Assembly: GCA_023391315.1 (NCBI GenBank)
Contig: JAEWBD010000158.1
Location: 1 to 19,262, forward strand
Direction of reading: 5' to 3'
Length of the DNA: 19,262 bases
Source: Bacteroidota bacterium
Lineage (GTDB): Bacteria; Bacteroidota; Bacteroidia; Chitinophagales; Chitinophagaceae
In this document: piece by piece, positions 7,498-18,118 of the stretch
Layout: every line of letters starts with the position of its first letter
Numbering within the stretch: position 1 is the first letter of the stretch
Position numbers and translations under genes: made by a program
Notes under the pieces: generated by a model
What the model was told of the DNA's origin: nothing
What the model saw: the letters and a program-made list of their open reading frames with translations, nothing else
Databases searched by the model: none

Positions 7498-8853
7498 TTA
7501 ATCAGCCTTATTTTTTAATAAAGGCAAGGTAATAATCCCTAACTCTTTCCATAAGAAAAAACCGGCTAAGGTATTTTGAAGAACCAGTACAATGCATGAT
7601 GCAATGGCGGCCCCCAACGCACCAAACGCTGGTATAAGAACAATATTTAAAACAAGTAATGAGCAGGAAGAAATAGCCAATGAATTTCTTAATTTTTTTT
7701 CGCGGTTGCACATTATCAATGATATTCCTACGGGCCCCATTATTATATTGTAATACTGGCCTGCTGCCATGATAGCAAGCAGTGGTGCGGCGGCTTCAAA
7801 TTCGTGCCCGAACAAGCCAACAAAGAATTTAGAAAAAATGGTAAAGACAATTAGCAAAGGCAAAGCAAGTATGCATATTAAACGTGTTGTTCTTCGGCAG
7901 AGGTCTTTTATTTTACCAATTTGTCCCTGTGCATATAGTGCAGAAATTTTAGGAGAAAGATTGCTGTAAAAGCCATATTGAAATATAATGAGCAACTGTG
8001 CTGTTCGCAAAGCCACCTGGAATAATCCAACATCTTTTGTTGAAGCCCACAAACCAAGCATGAAAGCAGGAAGCCATTGGTTTACCTGTTGAAAAATGCT
8101 TGTCCAGAATACAGGCATTGCTGTTTGCATTATTTCTTTACTACTTACCTCTTGTCTTTTAATTTTATAACTACTTAATGCATGACGCCAGGCAAACTGG
8201 GTGATAAAAAAAACAATAAGCGTGGCTGCTAAATAACTTTGAACAGAAGATAAACTGGTTTTAACAGGCCATAATAAAAAAATTGAAATAGCTATTGTTG
8301 GCAGAAGCGCATCATATAAAATTTGGGACAACTGCACTCTTTTTACACCCTTTAAAGCATCGCCGGTATTTTGTACAATTGCAAGCGGCACTATGCAAAG
8401 TGCAAACCATCGTATCAGATTAATAAGATCTGGTTTTTTAAACCAATGCACAGCTATGTGTGAAGCTAGCAAGAATAATAAAACCGACATAAAAAAAGTA
8501 AAAACGGCTACTGTTTTAAATGCAAAAAATTGTACACCTTTTACTTTCCCCCAAAGATTTTGGGATGAATAAACAGAAATGTAGCGCAAAGCTGTTTTGT
8601 CCATTCCCAGTTTGCCAACCATCGAACAAATATTTATAACGGCAAAAATTAAGAAGAACTCACCTACCCCGTTAGCGCCAAGGTAGCGTGAGAATGTCCA
8701 ATTCATCAGGAATGAGGCTGCAACCGCAAACACTTTAATACCCATTGAATAAGCAGCAGATCTGTAAAGAACAGCATACTCATCATTACCGTGTAGTATC
8801 TGCTTTGTCCTGCTTGCTAAATGGGATACTTGTTTTGAGAAAATAATTTTCAT
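7498..8853 (-). CDS. wzx: Wzx-type lipid-linked oligosaccharide flippase
   Basis: A 451-residue integral membrane protein of the MOP superfamily (polysaccharide synthase / O-antigen flippase family), which moves undecaprenyl-diphosphate-linked repeat units across the inner membrane. About a dozen or more hydrophobic helices span the protein. The N-terminal SRYLGANGVGEFFLIFAVINI segment and the following conserved GMDKTALRYIS region are typical of this family. It is the only minus-strand gene in the window. It reads toward tviC with zero bases between the two stop codons, and away from wza across a 188-bp divergent region. A flippase is needed by the Wzy-dependent pathway encoded around it, so the inverted orientation does not argue against a role in this locus. 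Specificity cannot be deduced from sequence. Confidence 0.85.
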   Translation of the reverse strand: MKIIFSKQVSHLASRTKQILHGNDEYAVLYRSAAYSMGIKVFAVAASFLMNWTFSRYLGANGVGEFFLIFAVINICSMVGKLGMDKTALRYISVYSSQNLWGKVKGVQFFAFKTVAVFTFFMSVLLFLLASHIAVHWFKKPDLINLIRWFALCIVPLAIVQNTGDALKGVKRVQLSQILYDALLPTIAISIFLLWPVKTSLSSVQSYLAATLIVFFITQFAWRHALSSYKIKRQEVSSKEIMQTAMPVFWTSIFQQVNQWLPAFMLGLWASTKDVGLFQVALRTAQLLIIFQYGFYSNLSPKISALYAQGQIGKIKDLCRRTTRLICILALPLLIVFTIFSKFFVGLFGHEFEAAAPLLAIMAAGQYYNIIMGPVGISLIMCNREKKLRNSLAISSCSLLVLNIVLIPAFGALGAAIASCIVLVLQNTLAGFFLWKELGIITLPLLKNKAD

Positions 8854-8972
8854 GTTCGGCGCAAGCTGTATTTTTAATATTCGATGATTGAATTTATAAA
8901 AATTTTACATCATCTCTTTACTGCAATGTATTTCAGTTATTTTATACCATGACGTTTAATGAGAATAATTAT

Positions 8973-9008
8973 GCAGTCAATAAACAATAAATAAACATTT
9001 ATTACTGC
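8973..9008. promoter_or_regulatory. Inverted repeat in the wzx-wza divergent region (possible operator)
   Basis: GCAGT (8973-8977) plus AATAAA (8979-8984) pair with TTTATT (8998-9003) plus ACTGC (9004-9008), giving an 11-bp stem with one bulged C at 8978 and a 13-base loop. It lies in the 188-bp gap between the divergent wzx and wza starts. The TATATTTA at 9023-9030 is one base off the Bacteroidota -7 consensus, and the right arm of the repeat covers the place where its -33 element would be. A repressor or activator site is plausible; the AT-rich inner arms mean chance cannot be excluded. Confidence 0.4.
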
Positions 9009-9041
9009 GATAACTAAGTATTTATATTTAAAATTTCTATT

Positions 9042-9869
9042 GTGCGCCATATTTCTATTACCACTATCATCAGATTTTTTTTACCTGTTAGCTTTTTATC
9101 TTTTCTTTTCTCTTGTTCAAATACAAAGAATATTACTTATTTCCAGGATTTAACCGACACATCAAAAATATATACACAGTATATTAAAACAACTTATGAA
9201 ACTGTATTGCAGCCAGATGATCTGATTGGGATTAATGTAACCAGTAATAACCCGGAAGCCACTTCAATATTTAATATGCAAGGCAGCCTGATACCGTTGT
9301 CGCCAGGCTTAAGTAATGGAATAACCTCCGCTCCGGTCGCAAGTAATAATCAATCCGAAAATGCCTACCTGGTGGATAAACAAGGATTCATTGATTTTCC
9401 GGTATTAGGCCGTATAAATGTTAAAGGCTTAACTATTCAGCAGTTGAAAGACAGTTTGAAAACAAGATTGAACCAATACCTGCAGGATCCGATTGTAAAT
9501 ATCCGCTTGCTAAATTATAAGGTAACTATATTAGGTGAAGTACAACGGCCGGCTTCTTACACAATACCAAGCGAACGTATAACCATAATGGATGCAATAG
9601 GCTTGGCAGGCGATTTGACTATTTACGGAAAAAGAGAAAATGTGCTGCTCGTGCGTGAGGAGAACGGCCAGCGCAAGTTCATTCGCTTAAACCTTAATTC
9701 TTCAAACCTGTTTGAATCTCCATATTATTATCTCAAGCAGAATGATATATTATATATAGAGCCCAGTAAAGCTAAAGTAGATACGTTAAACTCCCAAACA
9801 CTGCGCACCATTGGTGTTGCGGCCGCAGTTTTGACAGCCATTGTTTTAGCTTTTTACAGACTTAATTGA
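9042..9869 (+). CDS. wza: Wza-type outer-membrane polysaccharide export lipoprotein
   Basis: A polysaccharide export protein of the Wza/BexD/CtrA family, forming the outer-membrane exit channel for capsule or exopolysaccharide. The first 25 residues form a lipoprotein signal: hydrophobic core, then lipobox FLFSC with Cys25 as lipidation site. A poly-export domain begins around QPDDLIGINV, and a soluble ligand-binding beta-grasp (SLBB) region covers roughly KVTILGEVQRPASYTI to ENVLLVREENG. A C-terminal hydrophobic helix (IGVAAAVLTAIVLAFY) would be the membrane-spanning segment. The start must be the GTG at 9042: a stop at 9015 precedes it in frame, there is no in-frame ATG between, and the next Met is beyond the signal peptide. 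At 275 residues it is shorter than E. coli Wza (about 380). wzc follows 12 bases later. Confidence 0.88.
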   Translation: MRHISITTIIRFFLPVSFLSFLFSCSNTKNITYFQDLTDTSKIYTQYIKTTYETVLQPDDLIGINVTSNNPEATSIFNMQGSLIPLSPGLSNGITSAPVASNNQSENAYLVDKQGFIDFPVLGRINVKGLTIQQLKDSLKTRLNQYLQDPIVNIRLLNYKVTILGEVQRPASYTIPSERITIMDAIGLAGDLTIYGKRENVLLVREENGQRKFIRLNLNSSNLFESPYYYLKQNDILYIEPSKAKVDTLNSQTLRTIGVAAAVLTAIVLAFYRLN

Positions 9870-9881
9870 CGAATAGAAAAT

Positions 9882-12263
<2,382 letters not shown>

Positions 12264-12295
12264 CTGTATAAAACATTTTGAGTGCTTACTATTTT

Positions 12296-13066
12296 ATGAA
12301 AATTATATATATAGCGGGGTATGGAAGAAGTGGCTCAACACTGGCAGATGTAATTTTAAGTAACCGATCTGGCACGTTTGGCCTCGGAGAAATTGCCAAT
12401 CTTCCCAGGAGATCCCCGTCTTCTGATTATTTACCTATTTGGAATAATTGTATTGCTTACCTAAACACTCAGTTTAATGCAGCCGTATTAAAAAATTCAT
12501 CTAAATGCGATTATAGTTTTAATAGGTGCAACAGTACAAATTATAAAAAACTATGGTTAGCCTTGTTTAATTATATCCAGCACAACCATAACGAAAAGAT
12601 AGATGCCTTTGTTGATTCATCAAAAACAACATGGAAAACTTTATTAAGGCCTAAAAGGCTGCAACAATCAGGGTTTGATATTTATATTATTCATTTAAAA
12701 AGAAATAGAAAAAATGTCTTTGCTTCAACCTTACAGGGTAACAACAGAACACTTAAAAAAAGAAGCAATGCTAAAAAAAATTATGCCTTTGGTATTAAAT
12801 CTGTAATCTCTAGAGCATTAATAAACCTGCTCACCAAGTTCTTATACAAAAGACCGGGATATAATTACAAAATAATGCATTATGAAAAATTGATAGAAGA
12901 CCCTGCCTTATTTATTAGAGAAGTGTATGGATTCTGCGGCATTAATTATCTAAACGATAAAAACTATATTGAACGTATTAAATTCAATTCTTATTACCCA
13001 GGGACTGCCTTTGAAGGTAATAGGATGAGAACAGAAAACAATTGCATTGCAATCAAAAATGGATAG
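12296..13066 (+). CDS. Sulfotransferase family protein 1
   Basis: A probable PAPS-dependent sulfotransferase (P-loop fold). The N-terminus reads MKIIYIAGYGRSGSTLAD, in which GYGRSGST (residues 8-15) is the 5'-phosphosulfate-binding loop. Downstream, the segment around VDSSKT and then IYIIHLKRNRKNVFAS corresponds to the 3'-phosphate-binding region (basic stretch followed by Ser). The reading frame is open from a TTG at 12278, but the ATG at 12296 starts immediately before the conserved beta-strand, so I chose it, giving 256 residues. There is no signal peptide, so it should act in the cytoplasm, on a lipid-linked intermediate or nucleotide sugar. It lies 32 bases after wzc, and its last codons overlap the wzy-like start. 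The substrate is unknown. PAPS-synthesis genes are not in the window. Confidence 0.8.
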   Translation: MKIIYIAGYGRSGSTLADVILSNRSGTFGLGEIANLPRRSPSSDYLPIWNNCIAYLNTQFNAAVLKNSSKCDYSFNRCNSTNYKKLWLALFNYIQHNHNEKIDAFVDSSKTTWKTLLRPKRLQQSGFDIYIIHLKRNRKNVFASTLQGNNRTLKKRSNAKKNYAFGIKSVISRALINLLTKFLYKRPGYNYKIMHYEKLIEDPALFIREVYGFCGINYLNDKNYIERIKFNSYYPGTAFEGNRMRTENNCIAIKNG

Positions 13067-14153
13067 TTTGCTAACTAAAGCCTTTTTTGCAGCCCTCTTT
13101 ATTTCAGGTATCCCTTTATTCAGTAGTGGTTTGCCACAGCCATCAGATATGATGATGGCGGTAATAGGGTTGCATTTTTTTATTAATAGCGATAAAGAAT
13201 TTATTTACAATAATTATTTGCTGATAACATTCGTATTATACACGCTTGTCATCAATATGGTATATACTATTATATTATCCGATCCCAGCTTTCTCCCCTC
13301 ATTATTTTATTATCCTTTTTGTCTGCTGATTTTCGTTCTTGGCAAAAACTTAGAATTTAATGCTAAATCGCTCACTTATATGAGGGCCTGCTATATAACT
13401 CTCGGCTTTTTACTTCTTGTTGTAAACATACTTTTTCCCACGCTTTCATCAAGACAAACAGTTTTATTCAATAACCCAAATCAGCTTGGATATTGGGCTC
13501 TGTCAATGATTATAATTTACTTCTATCTCTTCAAAAAGATTGACGCAGGGAATTTTAATTCAGCCGAGATAATAATTTTTTTACTTTTTACCTATTTTGT
13601 TGTCGCCTCTTTATCTAAAGCTGCTATTGCTGCTTTGTTTTTATTTTTTATATTATTCGCTTTGCAAAATTTTAAGTTAAAGAACTTCCTTTCTTTATTA
13701 ACACTATTACTTTTTGCTTTTTATGCATTCTCTAAAACCGAGTTATATGTATATTTTATAAAGCGTATGGAGAACTTTGCGCAGGAAAATGACAGTTCGT
13801 TACAATCAAGAGGATATTACAGAATATTTGATTTTCCTCAATACTTATATTTTGGATCAGGCCAAGGCTCTTATGGAAGGTTTTTTAAATTATCTGAGCA
13901 TATAATTGAAATACATTCTTCAATTGGCACGATTGTATTTTCCTATGGATTGATTGGATTGGCGCTATTTTGTTTAATGATTATTTCGATGACCACCTGG
14001 AAAAATTTTTTGATTTACCTTTTGCCTTTGTTTTTGTATGGTCTAACCCACAATGGTTTAAAAGAAACAAATTTTTGGTTACTGTTAGGTCTCTTTTCAA
14101 ACGTAAAGCTTAAAAAGCATTCATTTAATACATATATAAATATGGTAAAATGA
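13059..14153 (+). CDS. wzy: Wzy-like O-antigen/exopolysaccharide polymerase
   Basis: A multi-pass membrane protein of about 364 residues with features of the Wzy/WaaL (O-antigen polymerase/ligase) superfamily: an FNNPNQLGYWAL segment, a large loop carrying SLQSRGYYRI and GSGQGSYGRF, and an EIHSSIGTIVFSYGLIGL stretch near the C-terminus. Such proteins link undecaprenyl-bound repeat units into chains on the periplasmic side. Sequence conservation in this family is low, so the call rests on topology, the short motifs and context (between wzc and glycosyltransferase genes). The frame is open from a TTG at 13047; the ATG at 13059 is preferred and overlaps the previous gene by 8 bases (ATGGATAG). 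The stop overlaps the next start as ATGA. Both overlaps suggest translational coupling. Confidence 0.78.
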   Translation: MDSLLTKAFFAALFISGIPLFSSGLPQPSDMMMAVIGLHFFINSDKEFIYNNYLLITFVLYTLVINMVYTIILSDPSFLPSLFYYPFCLLIFVLGKNLEFNAKSLTYMRACYITLGFLLLVVNILFPTLSSRQTVLFNNPNQLGYWALSMIIIYFYLFKKIDAGNFNSAEIIIFLLFTYFVVASLSKAAIAALFLFFILFALQNFKLKNFLSLLTLLLFAFYAFSKTELYVYFIKRMENFAQENDSSLQSRGYYRIFDFPQYLYFGSGQGSYGRFFKLSEHIIEIHSSIGTIVFSYGLIGLALFCLMIISMTTWKNFLIYLLPLFLYGLTHNGLKETNFWLLLGLFSNVKLKKHSFNTYINMVK

Positions 14154-15295
14154 AACTTGCGTACACTATACTTTTATTTGCCGTTATTCTTTTCTTGTGC
14201 AATACCTCAAAGGCTCATTGCAATGTTATAAACAATTACCAAAATGTTGATTCGTTAAGTGCAGATTCATTGACAAAAGATATTTTGAAAAATGGTTTTT
14301 ATATAGAAAAATCTTTGCCTGCCAACTATGTAAAGGACGCTTCGGTTGATTATACAAAATACATTCAGGCAGCATTAAAAGCACATAAGAAAGTTGTATT
14401 TCCCTCTTTTCCATTATTGATTAATGATGAAGGCATACAGGTAACAGACAATAGTCAATGGCTATTTGTAAAAGGCGCCGTTTTAAAGTTAAAGCCCACT
14501 AATAAAACACATTATCAAATAGTACAAATAAAAAATGCTGCAAACGTTATTTTATTAAACCCGAATATAGATGGGGACAGAGCCAACCATCTTTCAAAGG
14601 AAGGGGTTTGGGGATTTGGCTTATCAATAATTTCATCAAGCGATGTAAGACTATATAATGTTGTTTTAAAAAACTGCTGGGGGGATGGCTTATATATAGG
14701 CCAGGCAAACAAAGTGCCCAGTAAAAATATTTATGTTTATAATGTTTTTTGCGATAGTAACCGAAGAAACGGGATAACAATAACAAGCGGTATTAATATT
14801 TATATCAACAATGCAATTTCACAAAACTCGCAAGGCGCCCTTCCTATGGCTGGTATTGATATTGAGCCGAATGATTCAACAAACAAACTTGATAATATAG
14901 TGCTTAATAATCCCGTTACAAAAAATAATTCAGGCAAAGGGATACAAATTGGCATTATTAAAATGACAAGGCTTAATAGTAACTACGTAAGTATTTCCAT
15001 ACTTAACCATTATGATATTGGATCGCCCATAGGTATTTTAATAGCCAGTAAAAAGCCTTATGTCATCAAACGCCAAACTGTTGCAAAATTTCTTGGACAT
15101 ATCAATATTCAAAACCCTATATGGGAAGACAACGACGATTCGCAGTTTAGAGCACTAAGCCTGGATGAGATTGCCCCCAATATCACCATCCAAAACCCCG
15201 TTATTAAAAGAAAAGGTAAGGCATTAAGCAATGCACAAATTCATGAACTTATACAGGGGAAAACAAATCTTAAAGAAAAGGTTTTAATAAACTAA
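14150..15295 (+). CDS. Secreted right-handed beta-helix protein
   Basis: The 381-residue protein begins with a clear signal peptide (hydrophobic residues 4-17, likely cleavage after the TSKA at 19-22). The rest has the repeating pattern of a right-handed parallel beta-helix: short strands with Asn-rich turns, for example NVILLNPNIDGD, VRLYNVVLKNCWGDGLYIG, IYVYNVFCDSNRRNGITI and IYINNAISQNS. This is the pectate-lyase / GH28-like fold used by polysaccharide lyases, hydrolases and C5-epimerases. No catalytic signature I could assign with confidence is visible. In this position, coupled by ATGA overlap to the wzy-like gene and followed by a glycosyltransferase, it likely trims, epimerises or binds the polymer in the periplasm. 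The fold is clear; the reaction is inference. Confidence 0.72.
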   Translation: MKLAYTILLFAVILFLCNTSKAHCNVINNYQNVDSLSADSLTKDILKNGFYIEKSLPANYVKDASVDYTKYIQAALKAHKKVVFPSFPLLINDEGIQVTDNSQWLFVKGAVLKLKPTNKTHYQIVQIKNAANVILLNPNIDGDRANHLSKEGVWGFGLSIISSSDVRLYNVVLKNCWGDGLYIGQANKVPSKNIYVYNVFCDSNRRNGITITSGINIYINNAISQNSQGALPMAGIDIEPNDSTNKLDNIVLNNPVTKNNSGKGIQIGIIKMTRLNSNYVSISILNHYDIGSPIGILIASKKPYVIKRQTVAKFLGHINIQNPIWEDNDDSQFRALSLDEIAPNITIQNPVIKRKGKALSNAQIHELIQGKTNLKEKVLIN

Positions 15296-15328
15296 TGCTG
15301 TGATTGTTGATTTTTTACACTCAATCAA

Positions 15329-16522
15329 GTGAATAGAACTCTTCAAAACAAGCCTAAAATAATACGCGTAACAACTGTTCCTCAGTCATTGCATCAGCTT
15401 ATAAAGCCGCAGTTAGATTATCTTGAAAAAGACTTCGATTTAATAACAGTTTCAGGACCTTTTGACCAGGAAAATATAAACACGTATGATGAATGGAAAT
15501 ACAAGCATTATGAAATTAATTTAACACGCACAATTTCTCCATTGGCAGATGCAAAAGCCATCAGGCAATTATATAAAATTATAAAAAAAGAGAAGCCGGA
15601 TATTATTCATACGCATACGCCAAAAGCAGGTTTGATTGGAATGATAGCTGCATATTTAGCCGGCACAGAAATAAGATTGCATACAGTGGCGGGCTTGCAG
15701 TTTGCAGCAACCAAAGGCGCAAAAAAACAAATGCTGATTGCGTTTGAAAAGCTTATTTATAAACTGGCGCACCAGATAATGCCTAATTCGAAAGGCGTAT
15801 ATAACTATATCGTTAAAAATAATTTATGCAAGCCGGCAAAACTTAAAATGCTTGCCAATGGTGCTACAATTGGCATTGACCTGAATAAATATAAAAGAAC
15901 TGCAGCTATAGAAGATGCTGCAATTAAAATTAAGGCTGCGTCAAACATACATGACAATGATTTTGTTTGCTGTTTTATTGGTCGGCTTACAAAAGACAAG
16001 GGCACAGAAGAATTAATAACCGCATTTCAGCAGATTTTTGAGATTCATCCAAATGTGAAGCTGATTTTATTGGGTAGGTATGAGCAACATTTAGATCCTG
16101 TTGACAAAAGATATATTGATTATATTGAAACAAACCCACGTATCATTCACTTCGGTTATCAAATGGATATACGACCATATTTAGCGTTTAGTCATCTATT
16201 TGTGTTTCCAAGTTATCGGGAAGGTTTGCCTAATGTAGTGCTGCAGGCTGGCAGTTTCAACCTTCCATGCGTTGTAACCAACATTCCCGGCTCAAGCGAA
16301 ATTATTAAAGATGGATACAATGGCCTGGTTGTTCCGGCCAAAGATGCAGGCTGTTTAATGCAGGCTGTTTTGTGTTTGATTGAAGATGATAAACTGCACT
16401 GTGAAATGAGCAAACGTGCACGGGCTGTTATTGCTGAGAAGTACGACCAGCTATCAATTTTAGAAGCACTTAAACAGGAGTATTTCAAATGGATAAATAA
16501 GAAAACTCATCCTGAAGATTAA
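15329..16522 (+). CDS. GT4-type glycosyltransferase
   Basis: A GT-B fold glycosyltransferase of family 4, which would add a sugar from a nucleotide donor to the growing lipid-linked repeat unit at the cytoplasmic membrane face. The N-terminal half has the typical IIRVTTVPQSL start and the HTHTPKAGLIGMIAAYLAG acceptor-side loop. The C-terminal half has CFIGRLTKDKGTEELI and the donor-binding REGLPNVVLQAG motif, where the second Glu of the usual EX7E is Gln. An in-frame stop at 15308 and the absence of any nearby ATG make the GTG at 15329 the start, placing the conserved N-terminus correctly. 397 residues. It lies 33 bases after the beta-helix gene and 8 bases before the ATG of the sugar transferase. 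It is the only classical glycosyltransferase in the window. Confidence 0.88.
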   Translation: MNRTLQNKPKIIRVTTVPQSLHQLIKPQLDYLEKDFDLITVSGPFDQENINTYDEWKYKHYEINLTRTISPLADAKAIRQLYKIIKKEKPDIIHTHTPKAGLIGMIAAYLAGTEIRLHTVAGLQFAATKGAKKQMLIAFEKLIYKLAHQIMPNSKGVYNYIVKNNLCKPAKLKMLANGATIGIDLNKYKRTAAIEDAAIKIKAASNIHDNDFVCCFIGRLTKDKGTEELITAFQQIFEIHPNVKLILLGRYEQHLDPVDKRYIDYIETNPRIIHFGYQMDIRPYLAFSHLFVFPSYREGLPNVVLQAGSFNLPCVVTNIPGSSEIIKDGYNGLVVPAKDAGCLMQAVLCLIEDDKLHCEMSKRARAVIAEKYDQLSILEALKQEYFKWINKKTHPED

Positions 16523-16530
16523 TTGTGATA

Positions 16531-17160
16531 ATGAAGAAGTTGTTTGATATAACGTTTGCTACTGTTTCGCTGATTATACTATTGCCTTTATTTATTATTC
16601 TTTATTTTTTAATTCTGCTGAAATTAGGCAGGCCTGTTTTTTTTAAGCAAGACAGGCCTGGGAAAAATTGCAAAATTTTTTACCTGTATAAGTTTCGCAC
16701 AATGACGAATGAAAAAGACTCAAATGGCAAACTGCTTTCCAATGAGCAAAGGCTAACGTCATTCGGCAAATTTTTAAGATCAACAAGCTTTGATGAATTG
16801 CCAAGCCTAATCAATGTAATTAAAGGAGAATTAAGTTTTGTGGGGCCACGCCCGTTGCGCACACATTATTTACCTTACTATAACACAGAACAATTAAAAC
16901 GCCAGCAAGTATTACCTGGCATAACCGGATGGGCGCAGGTTAACGGAAGGAATTTACTTACGTGGGAACAAAAGCTGTCAATGGATGTTTGGTATGTTGA
17001 ACATAGAAGCTTTTTGCTTGATATGAAGATTATTTTGCTTACTATAAAAAAGGTTTTAAAGCGTGAGGGGATAACTCCGGGGCAAAGAGAATTTGATATT
17101 CCTTTTGATGAATACATGAAGGCGAAAACAAATGATGAGAGAAGAACAGCAGTTTCTTGA
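16531..17160 (+). CDS. PglC-type monotopic phosphoglycosyltransferase (initiating sugar transferase)
   Basis: A bacterial sugar transferase that moves a sugar-1-phosphate from a UDP-sugar to undecaprenyl phosphate, the first committed step of the pathway. It is the short, single-domain form: about 209 residues with one N-terminal re-entrant membrane helix (LFDITFATVSLIILLPLFII), unlike the long WbaP/WcaJ form with extra membrane segments. The core shows FFKQDRPGKN, YKFRTM, the catalytic Asp-Glu dyad in FDELPSL (Asp88-Glu89), SFVGPRPL and PGITGWAQVNGRN. The frame is open from a GTG at 16525, but the ATG at 16531 gives the family's normal MKKLFD start. The 3' end overlaps sulfotransferase 2 by 29 bases. 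The sugar specificity cannot be read from the sequence. Confidence 0.9.
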   Translation: MKKLFDITFATVSLIILLPLFIILYFLILLKLGRPVFFKQDRPGKNCKIFYLYKFRTMTNEKDSNGKLLSNEQRLTSFGKFLRSTSFDELPSLINVIKGELSFVGPRPLRTHYLPYYNTEQLKRQQVLPGITGWAQVNGRNLLTWEQKLSMDVWYVEHRSFLLDMKIILLTIKKVLKREGITPGQREFDIPFDEYMKAKTNDERRTAVS

Positions 17161-18115
17161 ACAGTTTAAAAAGGATATGGGTTTTGAAAAAATCCTCCAA
17201 TCTGTGAATGAGAATCTGTTTGCAGCGGAAAATGCTTTGTACCAGGATTTGCCTGAAGAAAGGGCCACCATTCATATTATTGGTTCGCCAAGATCGGGAA
17301 CTACTTTATTAAATCAATTGATCAGCTCCTGCCTGGATGTGGGATATATTAATAATTTTATAGCTGCCTTTTGGAAAACGCCCTTGCACGGAATAATTCT
17401 TTCAAAAAAACTCATCGGCTTAAATTATGATTCGGACTATACTTCAGACTTTGGTAAAACTAATGCTATTACAGAACCGCATGAGTACACCTATTTCTGG
17501 TGTTATTTTTTAAAGTATAATAAGATAGGCCAGACGCCCCCGGAACATGATAATGAAATTGACTGGCAGCAGCTCAAACTTGTTTTACTAAATATGTGCC
17601 ATGCCTTTAAAACCTCTATCGTTTTTAAGTCGCTGTTTCTTGGCTGGCATATGGCTTCCGTTTTAAAAGTTTTACATAAAACCCTGTTCATTCTGGTTGA
17701 GCGGGATATTACTGATAACGCCTACTCGCTTTTGCAAATAAGAAAAAAATATTTTGGAACCTATAATACATGGGCTTCCATAAAGCCAATGCAGTACGAG
17801 GCTTTATCAGAATTGAATCCGTTTGAACAGGTAATCGGCCAGGTGTATTATTTAAATGAATCGTATAAGCAACAGCTTAACAACATTTCTCCTGACAACT
17901 TTCTGCATATAACTTATAAAGAAATATGCGCATCTCCTGCAACTGTTTTAAACAGCATCATAAAAAAACTGGAAGTACTGCAGGTTAAACAAAGCATTAT
18001 TAAACAGCCGCCGGCATATTTTAATTCAAAATCTTGCATCAGCCGGGAAGACAGGATGGCTTTACAAAAAGCAGCGCATACTTTTTTTAGCCGAACAGTC
18101 CACAACATTCTGTAA
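17132..18115 (+). CDS. Sulfotransferase family protein 2
   Basis: A second probable PAPS-dependent sulfotransferase, 327 residues. The 5'-phosphosulfate loop is IIGSPRSGTTLLNQL, with GSPRSGTT at residues 51-58. The 3'-phosphate-binding region is probably LFILVERDITDNAYSLLQ, where the Arg and later Ser match the usual R-x(7-8)-S arrangement. No signal peptide or membrane segment is seen, so the enzyme should be cytoplasmic. It differs clearly from the first sulfotransferase in length and sequence, suggesting a different position or sugar is modified. The ATG at 17132 overlaps the end of the sugar transferase gene by 29 bases. The DegT-like gene starts 3 bases after its stop. The acceptor is unknown. 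Confidence 0.82.
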   Translation: MMREEQQFLEQFKKDMGFEKILQSVNENLFAAENALYQDLPEERATIHIIGSPRSGTTLLNQLISSCLDVGYINNFIAAFWKTPLHGIILSKKLIGLNYDSDYTSDFGKTNAITEPHEYTYFWCYFLKYNKIGQTPPEHDNEIDWQQLKLVLLNMCHAFKTSIVFKSLFLGWHMASVLKVLHKTLFILVERDITDNAYSLLQIRKKYFGTYNTWASIKPMQYEALSELNPFEQVIGQVYYLNESYKQQLNNISPDNFLHITYKEICASPATVLNSIIKKLEVLQVKQSIIKQPPAYFNSKSCISREDRMALQKAAHTFFSRTVHNIL

Positions 18116-18118
18116 AAT

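Noticed and set aside
12278..12295. TTG start for sulfotransferase 1
   Set aside because: The extra six residues precede an ATG directly in front of the conserved first strand; the ATG at 12296 is the better start.
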